Shown: one piece after another, positions 8,288 through 16,738 of the stretch
How the letters are laid out: every line of letters begins with the position of its first letter
How positions within the stretch are numbered: position 1 is the first letter of the stretch
Assembly (NCBI RefSeq): GCF_000300855.1
Contig: NZ_ALJF01000010.1
Coordinates: 372,001 to 436,000, forward strand
DNA: 64,000 nucleotides
DNA from: Agrobacterium albertimagni AOL15
GTDB lineage: Bacteria; Pseudomonadota; Alphaproteobacteria; Rhizobiales; Rhizobiaceae
Direction: 5' to 3'
The notes under the pieces: model-generated
Databases searched by the model: none
The model's input: the letters and a program-made list of their open reading frames with translations, nothing else
What the model was told of the DNA's origin: nothing
Position numbers and translations under genes: made by a program

Positions 8288-9079
8288 TCAAGCAGTCCCG
8301 CGCCCACCAAGGCTGCGGGTGAATTCACGGCAACGGGCGCTTTTCGGATCGCCGAAGACCTGGTCCGGCGGTCCCTCTTCCTCGACACGCCCCTTGTCGA
8401 GGAACATCACATGGCTGGAGACCTCGCGGGCAAAGCTCATCTCATGGGTGACGAGCAGCATGGTGCGGCCCTCTTCGGCCAGATCGCGGATGACCTTCAG
8501 CACCTCGCCGACAAGCTCCGGATCGAGCGCCGAGGTCGGCTCGTCGAACAGCATGACGGCCGGATCGACGCAAAGCGCGCGCGCAATCGCCGCGCGCTGC
8601 TGCTGGCCGCCGGAAAGAAAGGCGGGATAGGCATCGCGCTTGTCGTAGAGCCCGACCTTGGAAAGCAGCGCTTCCGCCTTTTCGACCGCCTCGCGGCGCG
8701 GCATTTTCAGAACGTGAACGGGCGCCTCGATGACGTTTTCCAGAACCGTGCGATGAGCCCAGAGATTGAAGCTTTGGAACACCATGCCAAGCCCGGTGCG
8801 CAGCCGTTCCAGCTGCTTGCTGTCGGCGGCTTCGAGGCTGCCCTTGCGGGACGGGCGCAACTTGAGCTCTTCACCGCCCACGACGATGCGGCCGCGGTCG
8901 GGCGCTTCGAGCAGGTTGATGCAGCGCAGGAAGGTGCTCTTGCCGGAGCCGGACGAGCCGATGATCGAGATCACGTCCCCGCGCTGGGCCGTGGCAGAGA
9001 TGCCCTTCAAAACCTCGATGCCGGCGAAACTCTTGTGGATGTCGTGCACGTCGAGCGCGGCCGGGGCGGTTCCTGTCAT
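8288..9079 (-). CDS. Amino acid ABC transporter ATPase
   Basis: 263 residues from MTGTAPAALD. An upstream in-frame extension exists but is basic and unlike the family. It has Walker A GSSGSGKST, the Q-loop in GLGMVFQSFNLW, the signature LSGGQQQR, Walker B VMLFDEPTSALD and the switch His in LLVTHEMSF, as in HisP/GlnQ. It is the first gene of the leftward transport/salvage operon, with a 181-bp divergent promoter region shared with the Lrp-type regulator. Confidence 0.92.
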   Translation of the reverse strand: MTGTAPAALDVHDIHKSFAGIEVLKGISATAQRGDVISIIGSSGSGKSTFLRCINLLEAPDRGRIVVGGEELKLRPSRKGSLEAADSKQLERLRTGLGMVFQSFNLWAHRTVLENVIEAPVHVLKMPRREAVEKAEALLSKVGLYDKRDAYPAFLSGGQQQRAAIARALCVDPAVMLFDEPTSALDPELVGEVLKVIRDLAEEGRTMLLVTHEMSFAREVSSHVMFLDKGRVEEEGPPDQVFGDPKSARCREFTRSLGGRGTA

Positions 9080-9260
9080 CTTGATCCCAGGGAGTTTGAC
9101 AATTGCGAGACCATAGGAGGCCGAAGCTGCGGATTTCGAGCGCATTTCAGCGACAATGTGGGAAAATCCTGCACGAGAGCGTCGGATGGTGCGGAAAGAT
9201 GGCGCAAGCCTTTGAAGTCGGCTAAGGGGGCGAAAACGGGGCGCGCAAGGAGGGGGAACC

Positions 9261-9731
9261 ATGCCGGAAAAGCTCGATCAATTCGACCGCAGCATTCTCG
9301 AAGTGGTGCAGCGGGATTGCCAGCTGAAGGCGGAAGCCATCGCCGACAAGGTGGGGCTGTCGCCATCCGCGGTGCAGCGCAGGCTTCGCCGTCTCCGCGA
9401 CGAAGGCATCATCAACGCCGAGATCGCCGTGGTGAACCGCAAGGCGACGAGCTTCCCGATGACCTTCATCACCGGCATGGAAATCGAACGTGACAATTAC
9501 GATGCGCTTGCCCGCTTCAGAGCCTGGGCCGACAAGCAGGAGCACGTCCAGCAGGTCTATTACGTCACCGGCCAGGTCGATCTCGTCGCCATCATCACCG
9601 CCCGCGACGTCGAGCATTATGATGATATCAGCGCGCAATTGATGGCGGAAAACCCGCAGATCCGCCGCATGCACACCAATGTCGTGCTGCGCGACGTCAA
9701 GGTCGGCCTGCATATTCCGGTCGGGGAATGA
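9261..9731 (+). CDS. Lrp/AsnC family transcriptional regulator
   Basis: 156 residues from ATG with a strong AGGAGGGGG just upstream. The N-terminal winged helix-turn-helix spans about residues 4-62 (LDQFDRSILEVVQRD ... LSPSAVQRRLRRLRDEGII). The RAM/ligand-binding domain follows, including VQQVYYVTGQVDLVAIITARD. It is divergent from the amino acid transporter/C-S lyase/homocysteine methyltransferase operon and is its obvious candidate regulator, with an amino acid as likely effector. The operator was not identified with confidence in the 181-bp gap. Confidence 0.92.
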   Translation: MPEKLDQFDRSILEVVQRDCQLKAEAIADKVGLSPSAVQRRLRRLRDEGIINAEIAVVNRKATSFPMTFITGMEIERDNYDALARFRAWADKQEHVQQVYYVTGQVDLVAIITARDVEHYDDISAQLMAENPQIRRMHTNVVLRDVKVGLHIPVGE

Positions 9732-9846
9732 GCGGAGATTTCCGTCTGCGCCGGCATATCCCTGAACTTCGTCAAATACGAGGTTGACGCCCCTCTCTCG
9801 CCTCCCCATGATGTCGCAATTGCTTACATTGTTTGGGAGGACAATC

Positions 9847-10803
9847 ATGCATTTTTCGAGACTTAGCACTTTGGCTGCTGCAGCTCTGGCCGCATCTGTC
9901 GCATTTGGTACATCCGGCGCACGCGCCGAGCAGTTCGTCAACGTGCTGACTGGTGGCACCTCGGGCGTCTACTATCCGCTGGGCGTCGCCTTGTCGAAGA
10001 TCTACGGCGACAAGATCCCGGATGTCCGCACCCAGGTGCAGGCGACCAAGGCCTCGGTCGAAAACCTCAATCTGTTGCAGCAAGGCAAGGGCGAGATCGG
10101 CTTCTCGCTCGGCGATAGCGTCAAGCTCGCGGCGGAAGGCGATGCCGATGCCGGCTTCAAGGCGCCGCTCGACAAGCTGCGCGGCATTGCCGCCATCTAT
10201 CCGAACTTCATTCAGATCGTCGCGACGAAGGATTCTGGCGTGACCTCGCTTGCCGACCTCAAGGGCAAGAGCCTGTCCGTCGGCGCCCCGAAGTCCGGCA
10301 CGGAACTCAATGCCCGTGCCATCCTCGAAGCGGCGAGCATGAGCTATGAAGATCTCGGCAAGACCGAATATCTGCCCTTTGCGGAGTCTGTTGAACTTAT
10401 CAAGAATCGCCAGCTCGACGCGACGCTCCAGTCCGCCGGCCTCGGGGTTGCCTCGCTGAAGGACTTGTCCACCTCGCTGCCGGTCTCTCTCGTTGCCGTT
10501 CCGGCAGAAGTCGCAACCGCACTCGGTGCGCCCTACATCGCCGCGACCATTCCGGCCGGCACCTATGAGGGCCAGACGGAGGATGTGCCGACGGTTGCGG
10601 TTGTGAACTTCCTCGTGACTCATTCCGAGGTGTCGGACGATCTTGCCTACGAGATGACCAAGCAACTCTTTGAGAACCTGCCGGAGATGCAGGCCGCGCA
10701 CAATGCCGCCAAGGACATCAAGCTGGAAGATGCCACCAAGGGCATGCCGATCCCGCTGCATCCGGGCGCCGAGCGCTACTACAAGGAAAAGGGCATGCTG
10801 TGA
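9847..10803 (+). CDS. TAXI family TRAP transporter solute-binding protein
   Basis: 318 residues from MHFSRLSTL, preceded by GGGAGGACAATC. Signal peptide 1-27 ends GARAEQ. The mature chain starts FVNVLTGGTSGVYYPLGVALSKIY, the TAXI (TRAP-associated extracytoplasmic immunogenic) hallmark, with later SLADLKGKSLSVGAPKSGTELNAR. It captures an organic acid or amino acid in the periplasm for the fused permease encoded next. A possible promoter, TTGACG (9784-9789) and CATGAT (9107+700 region, about 9807-9812), has a 17-bp spacer but a weak -10. Confidence 0.9.
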   Translation: MHFSRLSTLAAAALAASVAFGTSGARAEQFVNVLTGGTSGVYYPLGVALSKIYGDKIPDVRTQVQATKASVENLNLLQQGKGEIGFSLGDSVKLAAEGDADAGFKAPLDKLRGIAAIYPNFIQIVATKDSGVTSLADLKGKSLSVGAPKSGTELNARAILEAASMSYEDLGKTEYLPFAESVELIKNRQLDATLQSAGLGVASLKDLSTSLPVSLVAVPAEVATALGAPYIAATIPAGTYEGQTEDVPTVAVVNFLVTHSEVSDDLAYEMTKQLFENLPEMQAAHNAAKDIKLEDATKGMPIPLHPGAERYYKEKGML

Positions 10804-10829
10804 GCCCCGCGGGCTTCTGAAACCTCTGG

Positions 10830-10863
10830 AAGGACCGGGCGGCCGCCATGCCGTCCGGTCCTT
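10830..10863 (+). terminator. Intra-operon stem-loop between TAXI binding protein and permease
   Basis: AAGGACCGG (10830-10838) pairs with CCGGTCCTT (10855-10863), followed by TGCCCC rather than a long U-run. Such stem-loops after binding-protein genes commonly protect the upstream mRNA or cause partial termination, so the binding protein is made in excess. It is probably not a full terminator because the permease gene follows 32 bases later without a clear promoter. Confidence 0.55.
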
Positions 10864-10895
10864 TGCCCCTTGGCTTACCCTTCGGACGGATACCC

Positions 10896-13013
10896 ATGAG
10901 CGCCACGACTGCGGAAAACACCCTGTCGCATGAACCGAACACCCATGAGCAGCACTTTCCGGCAACCGCCGAGGGCAAGCTGCTCTATGGCATCGCCGTT
11001 GCCTTCTCGCTCTTTCAGATCGCGACCGCAGCCCATCTGATCGACCTGCCGAGCCAGCTGGTCCGCTCGACACACGTCGCCTTCCTGTTGCTTCTTGGCT
11101 TTCCGCTGGTCGCCGCCAATCTGCGCAAGGGGGCGCTCTACACCGCAGGCGCCTGGGCGCTCGCGACAGCCGGCGTGGCGGTCGCTGTCTATCAGTATGT
11201 CGAATACGAGCCGCTGATCCTGCGCGCCGGCGATCTCGTCACCATGGACCTCTATTTTGGGGTCGTTGCCATTGCCACCGTCTTCATCGGCTCCTGGGTG
11301 ATCATGGGGCCGGCGCTGCCGATCATCTCGGGCCTCTTCCTCGGCTATTGCTTCTTCGGAGAATACCTGCCGTCGCCGCTCAATCACCGCGGCTATGACT
11401 TTGCTCAAGTCATTGACCACATGGCCTATGGCACCGAGGGCATCTACGGCGTGCCCACCTATGTGTCGTCGTCCTATATCTTCCTCTTTATCCTGTTCGG
11501 CTCCTTTCTGGAGCGGGCAGGCATGATCAAGCTCTTCACCGATGTCTCCCTCGGTCTCGTCGGCCACAAGCGCGGCGGCCCGGCCAAGGTCTCGGTCATA
11601 TCCTCAGGCCTGATGGGCACGATCTCAGGCTCCGGCGTCGCCAATGTCGTGACGACAGGCCAGTTCACGATTCCCCTGATGAAGCGCTTTGGCTACCGCC
11701 CCGCCTTCGCCGGCGGCGTCGAGGCGACCTCGTCGATGGGCGGCCAGATCATGCCGCCGGTCATGGGCGCCGTCGCCTTCATCATGGCCGAAACGCTGGG
11801 CGTCGAATATGCCGAGATCGTCAAGGCAGCCCTGATCCCGGCCATCCTCTATTTCGCCTCGGTCTTCTGGATGGTGCATCTCGAAGCCGGCAAGCGTGGC
11901 CTGAGCGGCCTCGACCCGAAGGACCTGCCGTCGCCCATGGCCGCCATCCGGAGCCACTGGTATCTGCTGCTGCCGCTCGCAGCCCTCGTCTGGCTCCTCT
12001 TTTCCGGCTACACGCCACTCTTCGCCGGCACCGCTGGCCTCGCGCTCACCATGCTGCTCATCCTCGGCAGCTCGATCGCCATCGGCATGTCGAATACCGC
12101 GATCCGCACCATCTTCTGGATCGGCATCGGCCTCGCCGGCGCCTCCTTCTTCCAGTATGGCTTCCGCGCAGTCCTGATCGCCATCCTGGTGCTGATCGCC
12201 TGGAATTTCCTGGTCAAGGGTGGCCGGCAAGCTCTGAAGCTCAGCGTCGACAGCCTCGCCGATGGTGCGAAGACGGCGCTGCCGGTCGGCGTTGCCTGTG
12301 CGGTGGTCGGCATCATCGTCGGCACCATGACGCTGACCGGTGCCGCCAACACCTTCGGCCAGTTCGTCGTCGCGGTCGGCCAGCACAGCCTCTTCCTGTC
12401 GCTGGTCCTCACCATGCTCACCTGCATCCTGCTCGGCATGGGCATACCAACCATTCCCAACTACATCATCACCTCGTCGATCGCCGGCCCCGCATTGCTC
12501 GAACTCGGCGTGCCGCTGATCGTGAGCCACATGTTCGTCTTCTACTTCGGCATTCTCGCCGACCTGACGCCGCCGGTCGCACTCGCCTGTTTCGCGGCAG
12601 CCCCGATCGCCCGGGAATCGGGCCTGCGCATCTCCTTCGAGGCGGTGAAAGTGGCGGCCGCCGGCTTCGTCATTCCCTTCATGGCGGTCTACACGCCCGC
12701 CCTGATGCTGCAGGACGGAGGTCCGCTCGCCGAGGCCATCGGCTATCCGCTTGCTGTCCTCTACATCGTCATCAAGGCCGGCCTGTCGATCGGTCTCTGG
12801 GGTGTCGCCGTGATCGGCTATCTCAACCGGCCGCTGCCGATCTTGCATCGCCTTGTGGCCGCCGCCGCCGCCTTCTTCCTCGTCGCGGCGCTGCCGATCA
12901 CCGACGAGATCGGTGGCGCGCTCGTCCTCATCTTTGCCCTCATGGCCTGGAAGTTCCCCGGCAAGGCCACCGGGCCCATCCCCACGGCGCCACCCAAGAC
13001 AGAGGCGCCATGA
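10896..13013 (+). CDS. TRAP transporter fused permease (DctMQ-type, TAXI system)
   Basis: 705 residues from MSATTAENTL. A longer in-frame start at 10848 would add 16 unlike residues. The N-terminal third has the four-helix DctQ-like part, and the rest is the 12-helix DctM-like part, with the family stretches VSVISSGLMGTISGSGVANVVTTGQFTIPLMKRFGY and GGVEATSSMGGQIMPPVMGAVAFIMAE. It uses an ion gradient to import the ligand delivered by the TAXI protein. It overlaps the next gene by four bases (ATGA), so DUF1850 is translationally coupled to it. Confidence 0.92.
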   Translation: MSATTAENTLSHEPNTHEQHFPATAEGKLLYGIAVAFSLFQIATAAHLIDLPSQLVRSTHVAFLLLLGFPLVAANLRKGALYTAGAWALATAGVAVAVYQYVEYEPLILRAGDLVTMDLYFGVVAIATVFIGSWVIMGPALPIISGLFLGYCFFGEYLPSPLNHRGYDFAQVIDHMAYGTEGIYGVPTYVSSSYIFLFILFGSFLERAGMIKLFTDVSLGLVGHKRGGPAKVSVISSGLMGTISGSGVANVVTTGQFTIPLMKRFGYRPAFAGGVEATSSMGGQIMPPVMGAVAFIMAETLGVEYAEIVKAALIPAILYFASVFWMVHLEAGKRGLSGLDPKDLPSPMAAIRSHWYLLLPLAALVWLLFSGYTPLFAGTAGLALTMLLILGSSIAIGMSNTAIRTIFWIGIGLAGASFFQYGFRAVLIAILVLIAWNFLVKGGRQALKLSVDSLADGAKTALPVGVACAVVGIIVGTMTLTGAANTFGQFVVAVGQHSLFLSLVLTMLTCILLGMGIPTIPNYIITSSIAGPALLELGVPLIVSHMFVFYFGILADLTPPVALACFAAAPIARESGLRISFEAVKVAAAGFVIPFMAVYTPALMLQDGGPLAEAIGYPLAVLYIVIKAGLSIGLWGVAVIGYLNRPLPILHRLVAAAAAFFLVAALPITDEIGGALVLIFALMAWKFPGKATGPIPTAPPKTEAP

Positions 13014-13399
13014 GCCTCTGCATCGCCCTTGCCGCAACCGTTCTGACCATCCCGACCATGACGTTCTCGCTCTCCTGGGAGCATTCGGTCGAGAAGGTCG
13101 AGTGGCGGGAGGAATGGGCGGTGACGGGTGCCGGGCTTGAACTGCGCCGAGCGAGCGTCAAGGGATCCGGCGCCGGCATGGAGCCGGGCGAGGGGGCGGT
13201 GCTTCAGGATGGCTGGTGGCGCTGGAAACCAGCGCTTGCCCCCGTGTCCGAACTGCGGCTCGCCTCGTCCGGCGCGACATCTAGTGGCTGGACGCTGTGT
13301 CACGCCGGCGGCTGCCAGGCGCTCGGCGATGCGCCAGGCAGGGAGGCTGTTCTCTCCGCTTGCGAACAGGACAGCGGAGCCGTCGAGCCCTCCCGGTAA
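13010..13399 (+). CDS. DUF1850 protein of the TAXI-TRAP operon
   Basis: 129 residues, starting in the ATGA overlap with the permease stop. An N-terminal hydrophobic stretch (about 4-20) is followed by FSLSWEHSVEKVEWREEWAV, the DUF1850 core (W-x-HS-V-E-x-x-x-W-x-E), and a C-terminal cysteine pair. DUF1850 genes are typically found beside TAXI-TRAP permeases, and a role in the same transport system is inferred. Its molecular function is unknown. Confidence 0.8.
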   Translation: MSLCIALAATVLTIPTMTFSLSWEHSVEKVEWREEWAVTGAGLELRRASVKGSGAGMEPGEGAVLQDGWWRWKPALAPVSELRLASSGATSSGWTLCHAGGCQALGDAPGREAVLSACEQDSGAVEPSR

Positions 13400-13490
13400 A
13401 GACACTGCGTCACCGACAGCCCCGTCGATCTGTCCTAGTCTCGCCGTGGAGACCTGCTAGTCTTGTGACATTCGAACGAAGAGGTTCCCC

Positions 13491-14417
13491 ATGTCCTTCT
13501 TTCCCGGAAATGACCCGGTCCCTGGTGATGCCTTCGCCTGCGACGCGATCGAGCATCTGATCATTCCGCGCTCCAGCGACATCGGCGGTTTTGCCGTGCG
13601 GCGTGCACTGCCCTCCGTACGCCGCCGTCTCGTTGGGCCCTTCATCTTCTTCGACCGCATGGGGCCTGCCGTCCTCAAGGCGGGGGAGGCCATGGATGTG
13701 CGTCCGCATCCGCATATCGGGCTTTCCACCGTCACCTACCTCTTCGACGGCGAGATCAAGCATCGCGACAGCCTCGGCACAGAGCTGGTGATCGCTCCGG
13801 GCGACATCAATCTGATGACCGCCGGTTCTGGCATCGTCCATTCCGAGCGCACGCCGGAAAACTTGCGTGGTCATCCACTTTCGATGTCGGGGCTGCAGAC
13901 GTGGATCGCGCTTCCGGATCATCTGGAGGAGATCGACCCGGCCTTCGCCCATACGGCGAAGGGCGAGCTGCCGACCTTCAATGATCGCGGCGCTTCCGGT
14001 CGCGTCGTCATCGGCAGCATGGGCGGATTGCGTTCGCCGGTCACGACGTTCTCCGAGACGCTTTATGTCGACCTCGCTCTCGAGCCCGGTGCCCGCTTCC
14101 CCTTCGACGCCGGCCAGGAAGAGCGCGCGCTCTACATTCTCTCTGGCGAGATCGAGATCGCCGGCGACCGCTTTGCCCAGGACCAGTTGCTGGTCTTCCG
14201 CCCCGGCGACGAGATCACGCTGATCGGCGGCGCGACAGGCTGTCACGTCATGCTCTTCGGTGGCGCGGCCATCGAAACGAAGAAACATATCTGGTGGAAC
14301 TTTGTTTCGTCGTCCAAGGAACGCATAGAACAGGCCAAGGAAGAGTGGAGAACCGGCCGTTTTGACATCGTTCCCGGCGACGAAGACGAGTTCGTGCCTT
14401 TGCCGGAGGGCCGTTGA
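13491..14417 (+). CDS. Pirin family protein
   Basis: 308 residues from MSFFPGNDP with GAAGAGG upstream. It has the two-cupin pirin architecture. The N-terminal cupin carries the metal ligands in RPHPHIGLSTVTYLFDG (His-x-His) and in GSGIVHSERTP (His and Glu). The C-terminal cupin includes QEERALYILSGEIEIAG and a late histidine. Bacterial pirins act as quercetin 2,3-dioxygenases or as redox-linked protein partners; which applies is unknown. A 7-bp direct repeat CTAGTCT (13435-13441 and 13457-13463) in its promoter region may be an operator. Confidence 0.9.
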   Translation: MSFFPGNDPVPGDAFACDAIEHLIIPRSSDIGGFAVRRALPSVRRRLVGPFIFFDRMGPAVLKAGEAMDVRPHPHIGLSTVTYLFDGEIKHRDSLGTELVIAPGDINLMTAGSGIVHSERTPENLRGHPLSMSGLQTWIALPDHLEEIDPAFAHTAKGELPTFNDRGASGRVVIGSMGGLRSPVTTFSETLYVDLALEPGARFPFDAGQEERALYILSGEIEIAGDRFAQDQLLVFRPGDEITLIGGATGCHVMLFGGAAIETKKHIWWNFVSSSKERIEQAKEEWRTGRFDIVPGDEDEFVPLPEGR

Positions 14418-14506
14418 CCGCTATATAAGCGCTTGATGACGTGGAATTGCCCTGATCGTCGGGGGATGGTATCGCGCATCCAAACAGACTGAAGAGGCAT
14501 CAGCCC

Positions 14507-16426
14507 GTGACATCTCTGCCCGATACCCCGCTCCTGGACAAGGTCGAGTTTCCCAAAGACTTGAAGGCCATCGAGGATCGCGACCTGCCGCAGCTGGCGC
14601 GCGAGGTCCGCGACGAGATGATCGACGCGGTGTCGAAAACGGGAGGGCATCTGGGCGCCGGCCTCGGCGTGGTCGAGCTGACGATCGCCATCCACAAGGT
14701 GTTCGATACGCCTGATGATCGGCTGATCTTCGATGTCGGGCACCAATGCTATCCACACAAGATCCTGACCGGTCGCCGTGACCGCATCCGCACGCTGCGC
14801 CAGGAAGACGGCCTCTCCGGTTTCACCAAGCGCGCCGAGAGCGAATACGATCCCTTCGGTGCCGCCCATTCCTCGACCTCGATCTCCGCCGGTCTCGGCA
14901 TGGCGGTTGCCGCCGAGCTGTCGAAGACCGACCGCAAGGTGATCGCCGTCATCGGCGACGGCGCGATGTCTGCCGGCATGGCCTATGAGGCGCTGAACAA
15001 TGCCGGCGCCCTCGATGCGCGCCTGATCGTCATCCTCAACGACAACGACATGTCGATCGCTCCGCCGACGGGTGCGATGAGCGCCTATCTTGCGCGCCTC
15101 GCCTCCGGCCGCAGCTATATGGGCTTCCGCGAGCTCGGCAAAAAGCTCACCGCCTATCTCGGCAAGACCGTCGACCGCGCCATCACCCGCGCCGTCGAGC
15201 ATGCCCGTGGTTATGTGACCGGCGGCACCATGTTCGAGGAGCTCGGCTTCTACCATATCGGCCCGATCGACGGTCACTCCTTCGAACACCTGCTGCCCGT
15301 GTTGCGCAATGTCCGTGACAATGCCAAGGGCCCCGTGCTGATCCATGTCGTGACCCAGAAGGGCAAAGGCTACGCGCCTGCGGAAGCCGCGGCCGACAAG
15401 TATCACGGCGTCAACAAGTTCGACGTCATCACCGGCACCCAGGCCAAGGCCAAGCCGAATGCCCCGGCCTATACCGCCGTCTTTGCCGACGCGCTGGTCG
15501 AGGAAGCCCGTCACGACGAGAAGATCGTCGGCATCACCGCCGCCATGCCGAACGGCACCGGCCTCGACAAGCTGCAGACGCTCTTCCCCGAGCGCACCTT
15601 CGATGTCGGTATCGCTGAACAGCATGCCGTGACCTTTGCAGCCGGCCTCGCCGCCGAGGGCTTCAAGCCCTTCTGCGCCCTCTATTCCACCTTCCTGCAG
15701 CGCGGCTACGACCAGGTCGTGCACGATGTCGGCATCCAGGGGCTGCCGGTCCGCTTCCCCATCGACCGCGCCGGCTTCGTCGGCGCCGACGGCCCGACCC
15801 ATGCCGGCTCCTTCGACACCGGGTTCCTTGCGGCACTGCCGGGCTTCGTCGTCATGGCCGCAGCCGACGAGGCAGAGCTGAAGCATATGGTCCGCACGGC
15901 TGCAGCCTATGACGAGGGCCCGATCTCCTTCCGCTATCCGCGCGGCGAAGGTGTCGGCGTTCCCATGCCGGAGCGTGGCGAGATCCTTGAGATCGGCCGC
16001 GGTCGCATCGTCAAGCAGGGCTCCAAGGTAGCGCTCCTCTCCTTCGGCACGCGCCTGGCTGACTGTCTGCTGGCCGCCGAAGACCTCGACGCCGCTGGGC
16101 TCTCGACCACTGTTGCGGACGCCCGTTTCGCCAAGCCCCTCGACCACGACCTGATCCGCCAGCTTGCCCGCCACCACCAGGTGGTCGTGACGGTCGAAGA
16201 AGGCGCCGTCGGCGGCTTCGGCAGCCATGTCATGCATTTCCTCGTCAACGAGGGCCTGCTCGATAACGGCCTGAAGGTTCGCTCGCTCGTGCTGCCCGAC
16301 GTCTGGATGGACCAGGCGAAGCCCGAAGTGATGTATGCCCGAGCCGGGCTCGATGCCTCCGGCATCCTGAAGACAGTGTTTGCAGCACTTGGGCAGGACG
16401 TGCCGGGTGTGATTGCGGCGGGGTGA
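14507..16426 (+). CDS. dxs: 1-deoxy-D-xylulose-5-phosphate synthase
   Basis: 639 residues from a GTG preceded by GAAGAGG at 14491. It condenses pyruvate and glyceraldehyde 3-phosphate in the first step of the MEP isoprenoid pathway, using thiamine diphosphate in the cytoplasm. Seen: [16 protein letters not shown], the thiamine-binding [18 protein letters not shown], the DRAG segment ([19 protein letters not shown]) and [12 protein letters not shown] in the transketolase pyrimidine domain. It works in the same pathway as ispH at 57.6 kb. An inverted-repeat element lies directly downstream. Confidence 0.97.
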   Translation: MTSLPDTPLLDKVEFPKDLKAIEDRDLPQLAREVRDEMIDAVSKTGGHLGAGLGVVELTIAIHKVFDTPDDRLIFDVGHQCYPHKILTGRRDRIRTLRQEDGLSGFTKRAESEYDPFGAAHSSTSISAGLGMAVAAELSKTDRKVIAVIGDGAMSAGMAYEALNNAGALDARLIVILNDNDMSIAPPTGAMSAYLARLASGRSYMGFRELGKKLTAYLGKTVDRAITRAVEHARGYVTGGTMFEELGFYHIGPIDGHSFEHLLPVLRNVRDNAKGPVLIHVVTQKGKGYAPAEAAADKYHGVNKFDVITGTQAKAKPNAPAYTAVFADALVEEARHDEKIVGITAAMPNGTGLDKLQTLFPERTFDVGIAEQHAVTFAAGLAAEGFKPFCALYSTFLQRGYDQVVHDVGIQGLPVRFPIDRAGFVGADGPTHAGSFDTGFLAALPGFVVMAAADEAELKHMVRTAAAYDEGPISFRYPRGEGVGVPMPERGEILEIGRGRIVKQGSKVALLSFGTRLADCLLAAEDLDAAGLSTTVADARFAKPLDHDLIRQLARHHQVVVTVEEGAVGGFGSHVMHFLVNEGLLDNGLKVRSLVLPDVWMDQAKPEVMYARAGLDASGILKTVFAALGQDVPGVIAAG

Positions 16427-16466
16427 GCCTAAGGGTTTGATGCGACCCCAACCTGTCTCAGACAAG

Positions 16467-16622
16467 CCCCCCTCTGCCCTGCCGGGCATCTCCCCCACAT
16501 GGGGGGAGACCGGCTCACTCCCCAACCTATAGCCCGCATCTGAGGGCGACTAATGCAGCAGCATATGCGACGCTCCGCTCTCGCCCCTTGTGGGGGAGAT
16601 GTCACGCAGTGACAGAGGGGGG
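16467..16622. repeat. Rhizobial-type intergenic inverted repeat pair
   Basis: This fills most of the 312-bp gap between dxs and the MFS gene. The left copy (16467-16509) begins CCCCCCTCTG, contains a small GC palindrome and then ATCTCCCCCACA...GGGGGGAGA. The right copy (16580-16622) is its diverged inverse, with TGTGGGGGAGAT and CAGAGGGGGG, and a different internal hairpin (GTCAC-GCA-GTGAC). Together they could fold as a large cruciform or mRNA hairpin. This resembles the palindromic elements scattered between genes in rhizobial genomes; I cannot assign a named family. Confidence 0.75.
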
Positions 16623-16738
16623 TATTGTTGCAGGCATGATAGCAGTGACGCTCTCGCCTCCCTCTCTGGACTTCCCCCAAACGCCCCGCTAGACCGGGCC
16701 TTTAATCGACGGGCGCTGAAGCACGCCTCGGAGGCGCC

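Noticed and set aside
11625..13037. A 470-residue open frame opposite the TRAP permease
   Set aside because: It is antisense to a well-supported gene, has no ribosome site or family resemblance, and its Glu/Asp/Arg-rich translation is typical of the shadow of a high-GC membrane-protein gene.
14243..16525. A long open frame antisense to dxs
   Set aside because: No start signals or homology; the dxs frame explains all codon bias here.
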